From: Bombiscardovia nodaiensis
GTDB lineage: Bacteria > Actinomycetota > Actinomycetes > Actinomycetales > Bifidobacteriaceae
Assembly: GCA_033127725.1 (NCBI GenBank)
Contig: AP026798.1
Span: 868,001-932,000, forward strand
DNA length: 64,000 nt
Direction of reading: 5' to 3'
The translations under genes were made by a program, and so were the position numbers. A model generated the notes under the pieces. That model saw only the letters and a program-made list of their open reading frames with translations, was not told the DNA's origin and searched no databases. Below are positions 1 through 10,437 of the stretch, piece by piece. Position 1 is the stretch's first letter. The number at the start of each line of letters is the position of its first letter.

Positions 1-2
1 TG

Positions 3-785
3 GGCCTACAGAATTTCGGCAAGATTTTCAGCTCCACCAGCGGCGACATCAACGGCGGCTTGTTCCTCTCTGTGCTGACTTGGTCGCTGGTCTGGGCCTT
101 CTTCGCCACCTTCCTGAACTTCTTCTTGGGCATGTTCATGGCCATGATTATCAACCGCAAGACCACCCGTTTCAAGGGCTTCTGGCGCACCTGCTTCTCT
201 ATGTCGGTAGCAGTGCCTCAGTTCGTCTCCTTGCTCGTGATGAACACCATGCTCCAGCACGACGGGGCCATCAACCGGCTCCTGGTCAACAGCGGCTTAG
301 TCTCCGGCCCCCTGCCCTTCTTGACCGACGCCACTTGGGCTAGGGTCACGGTCATCGTCATCAACCTGTGGGTGGGCATTCCCTTCACCATTATGCAGGT
401 GACGGGCATCTTGCAGAACGTGCCGGCCGACCTGTACGAGGCGGCAATTTTGGACGGTGCTAACTGGTGGCAGCGCTACATGAACGTCACCATGCCCTAC
501 ATTATGTTCATTCTGACGCCTTACCTGATTACCACCTTTACCGGCAACATCAACAACTTCAACGTCATCTACCTGCTCTCGGGCGGCGGGCCGACCCCTG
601 TGGGCTCCTCCGCTGGTAAGACTGACTTGCTGATTACCTGGCTCTACAAGCTGACCGTGGACAAGTCCCAGTACAACATCGGCGCTGTGGTTGGCATTAT
701 GACCTTCATCGTGCTGGCTATTATTTCTCTGATTACCTATCGCAGCTCTGGCTCCTACAAGAATGAGGAGGCCTTCAATGACTAA
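3..785 (+). CDS. Sugar ABC transporter permease, MalF-like (5' partial)
   Basis: This is an inner-membrane permease subunit of a carbohydrate ABC importer. The reading frame is open from the first bases of the window, so the N-terminus lies upstream and about 260 residues are visible. Several hydrophobic segments are present. A binding-protein-dependent transport EAA loop (YEAAILDGANWWQRY, near nt 436-480) is the site that docks on the ATPase. The neighbouring permease overlaps it by 8 nt and a pullulanase follows, which suggests maltodextrin or starch-breakdown products as substrate; that substrate is inferred. The solute-binding protein is probably just upstream of the window. No ATPase gene is visible here, and bifidobacteria commonly use a shared MsmK-type ATPase. 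Confidence 0.9.
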   Translation, partial: GLQNFGKIFSSTSGDINGGLFLSVLTWSLVWAFFATFLNFFLGMFMAMIINRKTTRFKGFWRTCFSMSVAVPQFVSLLVMNTMLQHDGAINRLLVNSGLVSGPLPFLTDATWARVTVIVINLWVGIPFTIMQVTGILQNVPADLYEAAILDGANWWQRYMNVTMPYIMFILTPYLITTFTGNINNFNVIYLLSGGGPTPVGSSAGKTDLLITWLYKLTVDKSQYNIGAVVGIMTFIVLAIISLITYRSSGSYKNEEAFND

Positions 786-1701
786 AGCAACGAGTGTGAG
801 CGCCCAAAGCCAGGCAGTCCAGTCTTCCGGGCACGTCTCCTTCTGGCACGACCAGCACAAGCGCCGAATTCTGGCAGATGCAGTGACTTACGTGTTCTTG
901 ACCGTCATGGCTATCATCTGGCTGACTCCCATTGTCTGGGTCTTTATGGAGTCCTTCAACAAGGACACTTCGCCCTACCAGGCCACCTTCTTCCCGCGCG
1001 AATATACGCTCAATAACTTCAAGCAGCTCTTTGCGGAGCGGGACGTGATGAACTTCCCCCGCATGTTTGCGAACACCTTCTTCATCGCTTGCTGCTCTTG
1101 CATCATTTCCCTCTTCCTCCTCCTGTGCGTGGCCTTCTGTATGTCTCGTCTGCGCTTTAGGGGGAGGCGGACCTTTATGAATATCAACTTGATTCTGGGT
1201 ATGTTCCCCGGCATTATGTCGGTGGTGGCCATCTACTTCATCTTGAAGTCTTTCGGTCTGACCTCTGGCCGGTTCGTGATTCTGGCGCTGATTCTGGTCT
1301 ACTCGGCGGGCGCTGGAGCCGGTTTCTACGTGATGAAGGGCTACATGGACACGATTCCTAAGTCGCTGGATGAGGCGGCTTACTTGGACGGTTGCACCCG
1401 CTGGCAGGTGTTCTTCAAGATTGTGCTGCCCCTGTGCAAGCCTATGATCGTCTATCAGGCGATTTCAAGCTTCCTGGCTCCCTGGCTGGATTTCGTGATG
1501 GTCAAAGCCATCGCCCGCACGCAAGACAACTACACGGTGGCCCTGGGCCTGTGGCAGATGCTCCAGAAGGAGTATATCAACCAGTGGTACGCGCGGTTCG
1601 CCGCCGGCGCTGTGTGCGTCTCCATCCCCATTGCCATTCTCTTTATTATTATGCAGCGTTTCTATCAGGAGTCGGTGGCTTCCGGCTCGGTGAAAGGCTG
1701 A
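778..1701 (+). CDS. Sugar ABC transporter permease, MalG-like
   Basis: This is the second permease of the carbohydrate importer, about 307 residues with a cytosolic N-terminal tail and six predicted membrane segments. The EAA loop reads DEAAYLDGCTRWQVFFKI near residue 200. I chose ATG 778 because a GAGGAG Shine-Dalgarno lies about 8 nt upstream, within the end of the MalF-like gene. An upstream in-frame start at 763 would precede that site. The 8-nt overlap implies translational coupling and a heterodimeric permease. The pullulanase gene begins about 70 nt downstream on the same strand, consistent with one alpha-glucan utilisation unit. Confidence 0.92.
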   Translation: MTKATSVSAQSQAVQSSGHVSFWHDQHKRRILADAVTYVFLTVMAIIWLTPIVWVFMESFNKDTSPYQATFFPREYTLNNFKQLFAERDVMNFPRMFANTFFIACCSCIISLFLLLCVAFCMSRLRFRGRRTFMNINLILGMFPGIMSVVAIYFILKSFGLTSGRFVILALILVYSAGAGAGFYVMKGYMDTIPKSLDEAAYLDGCTRWQVFFKIVLPLCKPMIVYQAISSFLAPWLDFVMVKAIARTQDNYTVALGLWQMLQKEYINQWYARFAAGAVCVSIPIAILFIIMQRFYQESVASGSVKG

Positions 1702-1770
1702 CCCCACTACTCGCTACTCGTCATTCGCCACCCCCTGCGAATCAGTGGAACCCACTGTGAAGGATGAACT

Positions 1771-3710
1771 ATGCCTATCGACACCGCTGACCTGGCTGCT
1801 TTGCCTACTTATTCCGGCCCTCTGGGGGCAAGCTTGGGCGAGCGGTCCACCAACTTTTCGCTCTGGGCCCCCAGGCGGGCAGCGTGCAGGTCAGACTTTT
1901 TGCGGACGGCAGCAGTGCCAGTCAGCCGATTCGCATACTGTCTTTAAATCCGGGCGAGAACGGGTCTTGGAAGTGTGAACTCCCGGAGCGATTAGCAGGG
2001 CTCTACTATGACTATCTCATCTGCGACGACCAGGGGGAGCGGACCACGCCCGACCCTTGGGCCAAGGCCAGCGGGGTCAATGGGACCCGTAGTATGGTGG
2101 TTGATCTTGAGCAAACGAACCCAATCGGTTGGGCACAGGACCAATCGCCACAGGTTGACCTAGCCTCAAGCGTTATCTGGGAGACGCATGTTCAGGATTT
2201 CAGCTGGGACGAACAGGCTACTTTCCCCAGGGAGCACCGGGGCAAGTACCAGGCTTTGACCGACCGCGGCGTTGGCCTGGTTACCGGCGATGGGGGCACT
2301 TTCCCCGTGGGCATTGACTACCTGCGCCAGCTGGGCGTGACCCATGTGGAGATTATGCCCTTCTACGACTTCGGTTCAGTGGATGAGGCAGCTGGCCAGG
2401 GCTACAACTGGGGGTACGACCCGGTCGCTTTTAACCTGCCCGATGGGTCTTACAGCACGGATCCTTACGACGGGGCCTGCCGTATTCGCGAGGCTAAGGC
2501 TATGATTGCGAGCTTGCACCAGGCTGGTTTCCGCGTGATTATGGACGTGGTCTACAACCACATGTACAGGGCTGACAACGCTTTTGAACGGGTGGTACCT
2601 GGATACTTTTGCCGGCGGGACCAGCGCGGGCAGCTCACGAACGCTTCTGGCTGCGGCAACGATATGGCTAGCGAGCGCCCCATGTTTTCCAGATTCATAG
2701 TGGATTCGCTGGTCTACTGGGCCCAGGAGTACCACATCGACGGTTTCCGCTTTGACCTGATGGGGTTAATCGACGTGGACACCATGAACCGGGCGCGCGC
2801 AGCCTTGGATGGGCTGCCGGGCGGACGGGATATTCTCATGTTCGGCGAGCCCTGGTCGGCTGACCCCTCGCAGGCTCCGCAAGACGTACCTTTGGCCGAC
2901 AAGGACGGTGCTCAGTACTTGGACAGCCGCATCGGCTGGTTCTGCGACCGGGGGCGGGATGCCATTAAGGGCAGTACCTGGAAGCCTAAGCAGGCGGGAT
3001 TCGCCAGCGGCAGGGCACCCTCCTGCGGCTTGGAAGTGGCCCGGGCCATGGACGCCTGGCGGGGCGAGCACTCCTTCGGCCCGCAGCCAGGCCAGCTCAT
3101 CCAGTACGTCTCCTCGCATGACGATTTAACCCTCTGGGACAAGCTGTGCATGAGTATGCGTCAGGAACCCACCCGCGACGACTTTTTGGCCAGGAAAGAG
3201 GTAGAAGACTTGCTGGCGGCCAACGCGATTGCCGCCGGACTCGTGTTCACCTCGGCCGGCATTCCCTTCATGCTGGGTGGCGAAGAGTTCGCCCGCACCA
3301 AGCTCGGCTGCGGCAACTCCTTCGATGCTAGCCCCGAGCTCAACCAGTTGGACTGGCAGCGGGCCAGTCGTATGCAGCCGCTGGTCAGCTGGTATCAGCA
3401 GCTGATCAATTTGAGAAAAACCCACCACGAGCTCTTCGACGCCCGCCGCAGTGTGATGCCCAGCGACGACTTCATGCTGGCTGTGAGCGTAGGAAATGTG
3501 CTGGTGGGCGCCAATCCTACGGACAACATGGGGCATGTGAACCTGCCTGCTGGGCAGTCCGCCAGCTCCTGGCACCTACTCCTGGACTCCTATCAGACGC
3601 TTTTTGGGCGCAGGCAAGGCTCGAAAGTCCTGCCTGGGCGAGGGCAGGAGGACAGTAACGAATTGCTCCTTGAACCCCAGTCGTGCATGATCTGGCAGTT
3701 AGAGCAGTAA
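1771..3710 (+). CDS. pulA: Type I pullulanase (GH13), frameshifted in this sequence
   Basis: This is a debranching enzyme that hydrolyses alpha-1,6 bonds in pullulan, starch or glycogen. The N-terminal part from ATG 1771 reads as a CBM48-like start (NFSLWAP). It loses frame at a C5 run (1868-1872), and the rest continues in another frame as QAGSVQVRLF. One additional C restores a 646-residue protein. The type I pullulanase signature YNWGYDP is at about nt 2403. Catalytic residues are the Asp in GFRFDLMG (about nt 2745), the Glu in MFGEPW (about nt 2840) and the Asp in SSHDD (about nt 3115). No signal peptide is seen, so it probably acts inside the cell on imported oligosaccharides. The frameshift is more likely a sequencing error than a real pseudogene. 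Confidence 0.88.
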
Positions 3711-3881
3711 TCGAGCCAAGGCTCCGCCATGTACGCAAGCGGCTGAAAGCGAGGGCAGCTTTGGGCGTATATTGCACACAGGTATGCCCACAGGTAAAGG
3801 CTTGCCCGCCAGCCAGTGCCTTCCCAAGCTGGCCCTTGGGATACACTGACTGAAGGTGCAAACAATGATGTGGGAGTAATC

Positions 3882-5617
3882 ATGACAGCAGATGAAAGCG
3901 GTAAGAGCCCGGTGGCCCAGTCTCGCCCCTTGCTCAAGTCCAAGCTCTTCTTGTATGTGACCGAGTTCTTCTCCGGCATGGCCGTCATGGCTGCTGAGCT
4001 AGGCGCCTCCCGCCTCCTGGCCCCCTACTTTTCGAGCTCGCAAATTGTGTGGACCATTATTATCGGCACCATCATGATTGCTATGGCCCTAGGCAGCGTC
4101 TGGGGCGGGCGCAAGGCTGACCAGGACCCTAACCCCGACAAGCTCTACCTGCGCATCATGCTGGCCGCGGCGTGGATAGCGCTCATTCCCCTGGTGGGCA
4201 AGTACCTGATTGTGCTGATTTCCGGCGCGCTCATCGTCACTGTCTCCACGAATTTCCTGGCGCTCGCCGCCTTTATCTCCTGCATGGTCATTTTCGTGCC
4301 GCCCCTCTTTCTGCTGGGCACCATTACGCCCGGGCTGGTGAAGTTCGCCACTGACTCCCTGGACGACAATGCCTCGGTGGTGGGCCGACTGTCTGCCTGC
4401 AACACGATTGGCTCGATTCTGGGCACCTTCCTGCCCACATTCGTGACGATTCCGGCCGTGGGCACCTTCGTTACTTTCTTGATTTTCTCGGGCGCCCTCC
4501 TTCTCCTGCCGCTCATCTACTTCCTGGCGGCCAGGGTCAAGCTGGTCACCAGCGCTGTGTCCGTGGTCATTTTCGTCCTTTCGGCCATCGCCTCGCCTAT
4601 GAGTGGCTTCGCCTTCTGGGAAAAGCGGGGTATTGCCTACGAGGGGGAGTCGATCTACAACTACTTGCAGGTCAAAACGTTTGCAGACAGGACTATTTTG
4701 TCCACCAATGTGCTCTTCGGTGTCCAATCAGTGACCATGAATAAGCCGGGTATGACGGGCATGTATTACGACACGGCACTCGCGGCCCCAGCCATGGCTG
4801 ACCACGCGGATTCGGCCCTGATTTTGGGCATGGGCACGGGTACCTACGCCCGCCAGCTCAGGCAGTACTATCCGCAGATGACAATACAAGGCGTGGAAAT
4901 TGACCAGAAGATCAGCGATTTAGCCCTGCAATACTTTAAGGAACCGCGTAATATTCCGGTCTCAACCTACGACGGCAGGGCTTGGCTGGCTGCCGACAAA
5001 CGCACCTACGACCTGATTATGGTCGATGCTTACCAGGACATCACCATACCCTTCCAAATGAGTTCGGTTGAGTTTTTCCGCATGGTGCGAGACCACTTGA
5101 AGCCCGGCGGGGTCATGGTGGTCAACATGAACATGATTGATGACGGGGCCGGTTCCATCAACGAGGCCTTGACCGGCACCATCAGCAGCGTGTTCGGCTC
5201 GGCGAACCTGCTCACCGCCGATGTGCCGGACAGCACCAACCGCGAGCTCTTCGCCAAGAACAGTGCGGGCGGCGGCGGGGCCAGCCAGGCGCAAAAGTCT
5301 CATTCCAGCCAAGAGGGAGCGCGAACTCGGCTAGGCGCTCGGAGCTCCTTGCAAGACTTTGCCGGGGGGATCATGCGCTCGCTACCGCGGCTCAAAGACT
5401 CAATCCTGACCAGGATTTGGCTGAGCAGATGGACCAGGTGGCAGACCAGCTCAAGCCCGTGAGCGCGAATCACTCTGCGGCCCTGACCGATGACAAAGCT
5501 CCTGTTGAGCTGCTGGGCATGCACGCCATCGACAAGCTCATCGCCGACCAGGCCGGCCCCTACCGGCAGATCCTCAAAGAGCACGGCATACAAGGGCTGA
5601 TGGAGGAGCTGGACTGA
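3882..5617 (+). CDS. Membrane-fused spermidine synthase-like protein, frameshifted near the 3' end
   Basis: The N-terminal half has about seven hydrophobic segments. The C-terminal half is a spermidine-synthase/SAM-methyltransferase-like Rossmann domain with GMGTGTYARQL (about nt 4828), an acidic GVEIDQ strand end and MVDAYQD. This matches the fused-MFS/spermidine-synthase family; actual polyamine synthesis is not established. I chose ATG 3882, preceded by GGGAG, over upstream GTG 3816. The initial frame stops at 5462 after a low-complexity tail. One additional G in the G6 run near 5363-5369 restores frame and gives the C-terminus ending at 5617 (LAEQMDQVADQL ... GLMEELD), about 578 residues. 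This is probably another homopolymer error. Confidence 0.78.
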
Positions 5618-5787
5618 TACCGGCTGCGGTCGAGCTCAGCGGATGGTGCTGCCGCGCCAGGAGGGTGCAACATGTTCATCTGTGAGTGTACGGGCTTAGG
5701 CTAGACTAAGAAATACAGCACAAGGGGCTGCGGATGAGTGCGCCCATGTGCAGGTCGAACAGTCGAGATAGATGAGGGAGTACGAAC

Positions 5788-6177
5788 ATGCCTAGCGGGA
5801 AAGTGCGTTGGTACGATGCCAAGCGTGGCTTTGGTTTCATCACCGGTGACGAGGGTGAAGACGTGTTCTTACCTGCTTCGGCGCTGCCTGCGGGAGTTTC
5901 GACCCTGCGCAAGGGCGCAAAAGTAGAATTTTCGATGGCGGCCGGCCGCAAGGGTCCGCAGGCCCTGGACGTGCAGCTCGTGGGCCCGGCTCCTTCGATT
6001 GTGAAGGCCACGCGCCCTGAGCCAGACGACATGGCGGCTATAGTGGAAGACCTGATTAAGCTCTTGGATTCGGCGGGTGGGCACCTGCGTCGGCATCGCT
6101 ATCCCTCGGATACTGAGTCCCGCAAGCTCGCCACCCTCTTGCGCGCTGTGGCCGACGACTTCGACGTACAGGTGTGA
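5788..6177 (+). CDS. Cold-shock domain protein with C-terminal extension
   Basis: This 129-residue protein begins with a cold-shock domain, an OB fold that binds single-stranded RNA or DNA. RNP1-like GFGFIT and RNP2-like VFLPAS are visible at residues 14-33. The domain occupies about residues 1-66. An extra C-terminal part of roughly 60 residues (DDMAAIVEDLIKLLD...RKLATLLRAVADDFDVQV) looks alpha-helical and is not part of classical 67-residue CspA. Such extended forms are known in actinobacteria. ATG 5788 follows a GAGGGAG site. The gene is probably monocistronic and its role would be as an RNA chaperone. Confidence 0.9.
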   Translation: MPSGKVRWYDAKRGFGFITGDEGEDVFLPASALPAGVSTLRKGAKVEFSMAAGRKGPQALDVQLVGPAPSIVKATRPEPDDMAAIVEDLIKLLDSAGGHLRRHRYPSDTESRKLATLLRAVADDFDVQV

Positions 6178-6289
6178 GACGACTGCTGGCCTGCGTTTCC
6201 CGAGCATATCGAGCTGTTAAGGCTGCAAGCGGCAGGAACAATAACTTGCTCCAGATGCAAATCTGGGGCGCAAGATGTAAGGTGAGGTA

Positions 6290-7303
6290 ATGCCCAAAGA
6301 TCAGCAAAAACCCGAAGATCTAGCCAGAAGTGTGGCCCTGAGCGTGGCATCTGAACCCAGCGAGGTGGGGGAGTTCATTGGGCAAACCCAGCTCGAAGAC
6401 GGGGTCAGCGAGTTCCGCTTTACCTCCCGCATCCAGGGCTACGAGGGCTGGCTGTGGCTGGTGACCCTCTACCATGACAGCGCCGCAGACCAGTGGACCG
6501 TAGACGAGTCCTCACTCGTGCCAGGCCCTGACGCTCTGCTGCCAGCCAAGTGGATACCGTGGAAGGACCGCCTCCTGCCCTCCGATCTGTCGGTCACAGA
6601 CGCGATGGGCACTGAGGATGACGACCCGCGTCTCGAGGCCGGGTTTGTGGCTGATAAGGCCGACACATCCAGTAAAGCCCACTCTGCGCAAGCTGAGGGC
6701 CAGCAGCAGGAGAGCGGAGCTGAAAGCAGCGAGCAGGGCGGTGCCGTTTTCAAACGGGCCGAAGCCCAACATGGTGAGTCTCAAAGCCCAGCACAGTCAA
6801 GTGTTGCTGAGCAAGAGAGCGGCAGGCAGGACCAGGAGGACGAGCGGGAGAGCTCCTGGATTCGCACCTCCCAGGAAGACTTGCAGGATGCCGTGGAAGA
6901 GTTCGCGCTCTCCAGACGTCATGTCTTGAGCCCCCTGGGCCGCGAGCAGACCGCCAAGCGCTGGTATGAGGGCCAGCACGGGCCCAAGTCGCTTTCCACA
7001 CGCACAGCGAGGGGCAAAACCTGCCAAACGTGCGGCTTTCTGATTCCCCTCCAGGGTGAGTTGGGCACGATGTTTGGCGTCTGCAGCAACCGCTGGAGCC
7101 CAGATGACGGGCGTGTGGTCTCCTTTGACCACGGCTGTGGCGAGCACTCGGAGATTGAACCTCCTGAGGCCAGTCACCTGTGGGTACAGTCCAAGCCCGC
7201 CTTTGACGACCTCCATATCGACGTGGTCGAGCAGGCTCCCCGCGAGGAGCGGCCCGAGGTTGAACTCATCGAACAGTTGAGTGATGACGGAGACGAGCCG
7301 TAG
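6290..7303 (+). CDS. DUF3027 family protein
   Basis: This 337-residue actinobacterial protein is of unknown function. The N-terminal part (about residues 1-100; YEGWLWLVTLYHDS, SLVPGPDALLPAKWIPWKDRL) matches the DUF3027 family as I remember it. A low-complexity Glu/Ser/Gln-rich linker follows (about residues 120-185). The C-terminal part has a CQTCG pair and further cysteines (GVCSN, DHGCGEH), suggesting a zinc-binding site. No membrane segment is seen. ATG 6290 follows GGTGAGG. The last 136 bp of the gene lie inside the upstream copy of a 200-bp tandem duplication; the gene itself remains intact. Confidence 0.82.
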   Translation: MPKDQQKPEDLARSVALSVASEPSEVGEFIGQTQLEDGVSEFRFTSRIQGYEGWLWLVTLYHDSAADQWTVDESSLVPGPDALLPAKWIPWKDRLLPSDLSVTDAMGTEDDDPRLEAGFVADKADTSSKAHSAQAEGQQQESGAESSEQGGAVFKRAEAQHGESQSPAQSSVAEQESGRQDQEDERESSWIRTSQEDLQDAVEEFALSRRHVLSPLGREQTAKRWYEGQHGPKSLSTRTARGKTCQTCGFLIPLQGELGTMFGVCSNRWSPDDGRVVSFDHGCGEHSEIEPPEASHLWVQSKPAFDDLHIDVVEQAPREERPEVELIEQLSDDGDEP

Positions 7304-7367
7304 TCTGGCGAGGAGGAGTAAGCGCTGCCTGAAAGGCTAGTCGCCTGTCAGCAGCAGTAAGAACGAA
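7168..7367. repeat. 200-bp tandem direct repeat, copy 1
   Basis: Positions 7168-7367 and 7368-7567 are identical as far as I can read, with a period of exactly 200 bp. Copy 1 holds the last 136 bp of the DUF3027 gene and 64 bp of downstream sequence. Confidence 0.97.
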
Positions 7368-7567
7368 GGCCAGTCACCTGTGGGTACAGTCCAAGCCCGC
7401 CTTTGACGACCTCCATATCGACGTGGTCGAGCAGGCTCCCCGCGAGGAGCGGCCCGAGGTTGAACTCATCGAACAGTTGAGTGATGACGGAGACGAGCCG
7501 TAGTCTGGCGAGGAGGAGTAAGCGCTGCCTGAAAGGCTAGTCGCCTGTCAGCAGCAGTAAGAACGAA
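7368..7567. repeat. 200-bp tandem direct repeat, copy 2
   Basis: This second exact copy carries a promoterless and startless duplicate of the 3' end of the DUF3027 gene, with stop codon at 7501-7503. It separates the DUF3027 gene from the clpC promoter region. Perfect identity means a very recent duplication or an assembly artefact. Confidence 0.97.
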
Positions 7568-7568
7568 T

Positions 7569-7585
7569 TTGCGTCAAGAGCGCAA
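7569..7585. promoter_or_regulatory. Inverted repeat upstream of clpC (candidate operator)
   Basis: TTGCG (7569-7573) and CGCAA (7581-7585) form an inverted repeat with a 7-nt spacer about 80 nt before clpC. Actinobacterial clp genes are commonly controlled by ClgR or HspR, but this repeat does not fit either consensus well, so the regulator is left open. Confidence 0.3.
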
Positions 7586-7661
7586 TAGGAGGGGTCCGGC
7601 GAATATTCGTCAGCTCAAATCGGTAGAGTAAGTAGCAGATATCTTCCAGGGAAGGACATGT

Positions 7662-10280
7662 ATGTTTGAGCGGTTTACTGACCGTGCGCGGCGCGTCATT
7701 GTGTTGGCGCAGGAAGAGGCCCGGTCCCTTCAACACAACTATATTGGTACCGAGCACCTCCTGCTCGGCTTGATTCGCGAAGGCGACGGGGTAGCAGCGA
7801 AGGCGCTCGCCTCCAAGGGCGTGGAGCTGGACGCGACTCGCAAGCAGGTGGAGGAGATGATTGGCAAGGGCAATGCGGCTCCCAACGGGCACATTCCCTT
7901 TACCCCTCATGCCAAGCAAGTTTTGGAGCTCTCCCTGCGGGAAGCCCTGCAGCTGGGGCACTCCTACATTGGCACCGAGCACATCCTCTTGGGTCTCATC
8001 CGCGAGGGTGAAGGCGTGGGCACTCAGGTACTCATCAAGATGGGCGTGGACTTGGGCGAGCTGCGCACGGCTACGATCGACATGATTCGTGGCAACCATG
8101 AGGGCGCTGCTGACAGCAAGGGCGACTTGGCCAACGCTGGTGGCGTGCAAGACAAGCGCGGGCAGACTGGCTCGGCCATCCTTGACCAGTTCGGACGCAA
8201 CCTGACTCAGGAAGCAGCGGAGGGCAAGCTGGACCCGGTCATCGGGCGCTCCAAGGAAATTGAGCGCGTGATGGTGGTGCTCTCTAGGCGCACCAAGAAC
8301 AACCCTGTGCTGATTGGCGAGCCCGGCGTGGGCAAGACCGCCGTAGTTGAGGGCCTGGCCGAAAAGATTCATTCGGGAGACGTGCCCGAGACCTTGAAAG
8401 ATAAGCAGGTCTACTCGCTGGACTTGGGTTCGATGGTGGCCGGCTCGCGTTACCGCGGCGACTTTGAAGAGCGCCTGAAGAAGGTCTTGAAGGAGATTAA
8501 GACCCGCGGCGATGTGATCCTCTTCATCGACGAGATTCATACGATTGTGGGCGCTGGCTCTGCTGACGGTGCCCTGGGCGCTTCCGACATGTTGAAGCCC
8601 CTCCTGGCCCGCGGTGAGCTCCAGACCATTGGCGCGACCACGACCGACGAGTACCGTAAGTACATTGAGAAGGATGCAGCCCTGGAGCGGCGCTTCCAAC
8701 CCATCCAGGTGCCCGAGCCTACGATTGCAGAGACCATTGAGATTTTGAAGGGTCTGCGCGAACGCTACGAGAACCACCACCATGTGACTATCACGGACGG
8801 TGCCCTCCAGTCGGCTGCTGAGCTTTCGGCCCGCTATATTCAGGACCGGAACCTGCCCGACAAGGCCATCGACCTGGTGGATGAGGCTGGTGCCCGCCTG
8901 CGCATTAAGCGCTTGACCGCCCCGCCCGAGCTCAAGGAGCTGGACGCGAAGATTTCCAAGGTCAACGACGCGAAGGACCAGGCCATTAAGGACCAGGACT
9001 TCGAGAAGGCGGCCGAGCTGCGCGACAAGCAGGAGAAGCTGGAAGCTGAGCGCAAGGAGAAGGAACAGGCTTGGCACGAGGGTGAGTCCGACGTCAAGAT
9101 GGTGGTGAATGAGGACGTGATTGCTGAGGTAGTCTCGTCTACCACCGGCATCCCCGTCTTCAAGCTCACACAGGCTGAGTCCAAGAAGCTCCTCAACATG
9201 GAGTCTGAGCTCCACAAGCGCATTATCGGTCAGGATGAGGCTGTTTCGGCCCTGTCCCGCTCGATTCGTCGCACGCGCGTTGGCCTGAAAGACCCCAAGC
9301 GTCCGGCGGGTTCCTTCATCTTCGCTGGTCCTACCGGCGTAGGCAAGACCGAACTGGCCAAGGCTCTAGCCCAGTTCCTCTTTGACGATGAGGATGCGCT
9401 GATTCGCGTCGACATGTCCGAGTTCTCGGAGAAGTACGCGGCTTCGCGGCTCTTTGGTGCGCCTCCGGGGTATGTGGGCTACGAAGAGGGTGGCGAGCTG
9501 ACCGAGAAGGTCCGTCGCAAGCCCTTCTCAGTGGTGCTGTTCGATGAGATTGAAAAGGCTCACCCCGACATCTTCAACACGCTCTTGCAGGTGCTGGATG
9601 ACGGCCACCTGACCGACGGCCAGGGCCGGACCGTGGACTTCAAGAACACGATTATCATTCTGACCACCAACCTGGGTACGCGAGACATCGCCAAGGCCGC
9701 CAACACTGGCTTCAACGTGGGCGGCAACACGGAGACCTCCTACCAGCGGATGAAGGACCAGGTGACCAGCGAACTCAAGCAGCAGTTCCGGCCCGAGTTC
9801 CTGAACCGCTTGGACGACATCATCGTCTTCCAGCAGCTGACTGAGCCTCAGGTTCGGCAGATTGTGGACCTGGACATTGCCCAGCTCAACGACCGTCTCT
9901 TCGAGCGCCATATGTCCCTGGAGCTGACCGACAAGGCCAAGGACCTGCTGGCTGAGAAGGGCTTCGATCCGCTCTTGGGTGCCCGCCCCCTGCGCCGCGT
10001 GATTCAGCGCGACATTGAGGACGCGGTCTCGGAGAAGATCCTCATGGGCGACCTGACTGACAATGAGTCCGTGCAGGTGGATGCCGAAGGCGAGGGTATC
10101 CTGGGCGAGTTCGTCTTCAAGGGCAAGCCCTTCGAAGGGCCTAAGCACGCGGCTGCTGCGGCTGAACGCGAGCCAGAGCTCGTGGGAGCTACGGCGAGCC
10201 CGGCTGAGAGCGACAGCACCGATCAGGCTGAAGCAGAAGGGCATTTGCCTGACGAGGGAGCTGCTCAAACTCAGGAGTGA
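7662..10280 (+). CDS. clpC: ATP-dependent Clp protease ATPase subunit ClpC
   Basis: This 872-residue AAA+ unfoldase feeds substrates to ClpP in the cytosol. Two Clp_N repeats occupy about residues 1-150 ([15 protein letters not shown] and [15 protein letters not shown]). The first Walker A is GEPGVGKT near residue 220. A UVR-type coiled middle region lies around residues 435-470 ([16 protein letters not shown]). The second Walker A is [10 protein letters not shown] near residue 555, with [16 protein letters not shown] following, typical of ClpC. The C-terminal tail of about 50 residues is Ala/Glu-rich and probably disordered. ATG 7662 follows a GGGAAGG site. A strong hairpin terminator follows the gene. 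Confidence 0.97.
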   Translation: MFERFTDRARRVIVLAQEEARSLQHNYIGTEHLLLGLIREGDGVAAKALASKGVELDATRKQVEEMIGKGNAAPNGHIPFTPHAKQVLELSLREALQLGHSYIGTEHILLGLIREGEGVGTQVLIKMGVDLGELRTATIDMIRGNHEGAADSKGDLANAGGVQDKRGQTGSAILDQFGRNLTQEAAEGKLDPVIGRSKEIERVMVVLSRRTKNNPVLIGEPGVGKTAVVEGLAEKIHSGDVPETLKDKQVYSLDLGSMVAGSRYRGDFEERLKKVLKEIKTRGDVILFIDEIHTIVGAGSADGALGASDMLKPLLARGELQTIGATTTDEYRKYIEKDAALERRFQPIQVPEPTIAETIEILKGLRERYENHHHVTITDGALQSAAELSARYIQDRNLPDKAIDLVDEAGARLRIKRLTAPPELKELDAKISKVNDAKDQAIKDQDFEKAAELRDKQEKLEAERKEKEQAWHEGESDVKMVVNEDVIAEVVSSTTGIPVFKLTQAESKKLLNMESELHKRIIGQDEAVSALSRSIRRTRVGLKDPKRPAGSFIFAGPTGVGKTELAKALAQFLFDDEDALIRVDMSEFSEKYAASRLFGAPPGYVGYEEGGELTEKVRRKPFSVVLFDEIEKAHPDIFNTLLQVLDDGHLTDGQGRTVDFKNTIIILTTNLGTRDIAKAANTGFNVGGNTETSYQRMKDQVTSELKQQFRPEFLNRLDDIIVFQQLTEPQVRQIVDLDIAQLNDRLFERHMSLELTDKAKDLLAEKGFDPLLGARPLRRVIQRDIEDAVSEKILMGDLTDNESVQVDAEGEGILGEFVFKGKPFEGPKHAAAAAEREPELVGATASPAESDSTDQAEAEGHLPDEGAAQTQE

Positions 10281-10330
10281 GCTGAGCCAGGCTGGCAGCC
10301 CTGCAAGGGACGCTAGCGGCTGTGACCCAA

Positions 10331-10369
10331 GTAGCGGGGTGTGATGCGCAGAGCGTCACACCCCGCTAC
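10331..10369. terminator. Terminator hairpin after clpC (convergent genes)
   Basis: A perfect 14-bp stem (GTAGCGGGGTGTGA at 10331-10344 with its complement at 10356-10369) encloses an 11-nt loop. It lies between convergent clpC and the ECF transporter gene and may serve both strands, although only a weak T-rich tail (CTCTT) follows. Confidence 0.8.
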
Positions 10370-10437
10370 TCTTACATCTCGGGCGGCTCTAAGTTGGATG
10401 CGGGCGGGCGCGATGAGTGCGCGGTAAGGCTGCTCTT

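Noticed and set aside
1745..1978. A 77-codon frame overlapping the pullulanase start
   Set aside because: The first part of pullulanase is explained by frame 1771 plus a missing C; this frame has no homology or ribosome site.
7548..9215. A 555-codon open frame on the minus strand
   Set aside because: It lies opposite clpC, has low complexity typical of antisense frames in high-GC DNA and no sensible start or domain.
10281..10330. tRNA genes in the window
   Set aside because: I looked through the intergenic regions for cloverleaf patterns and saw none; a tRNAscan run would be needed to exclude weak ones.
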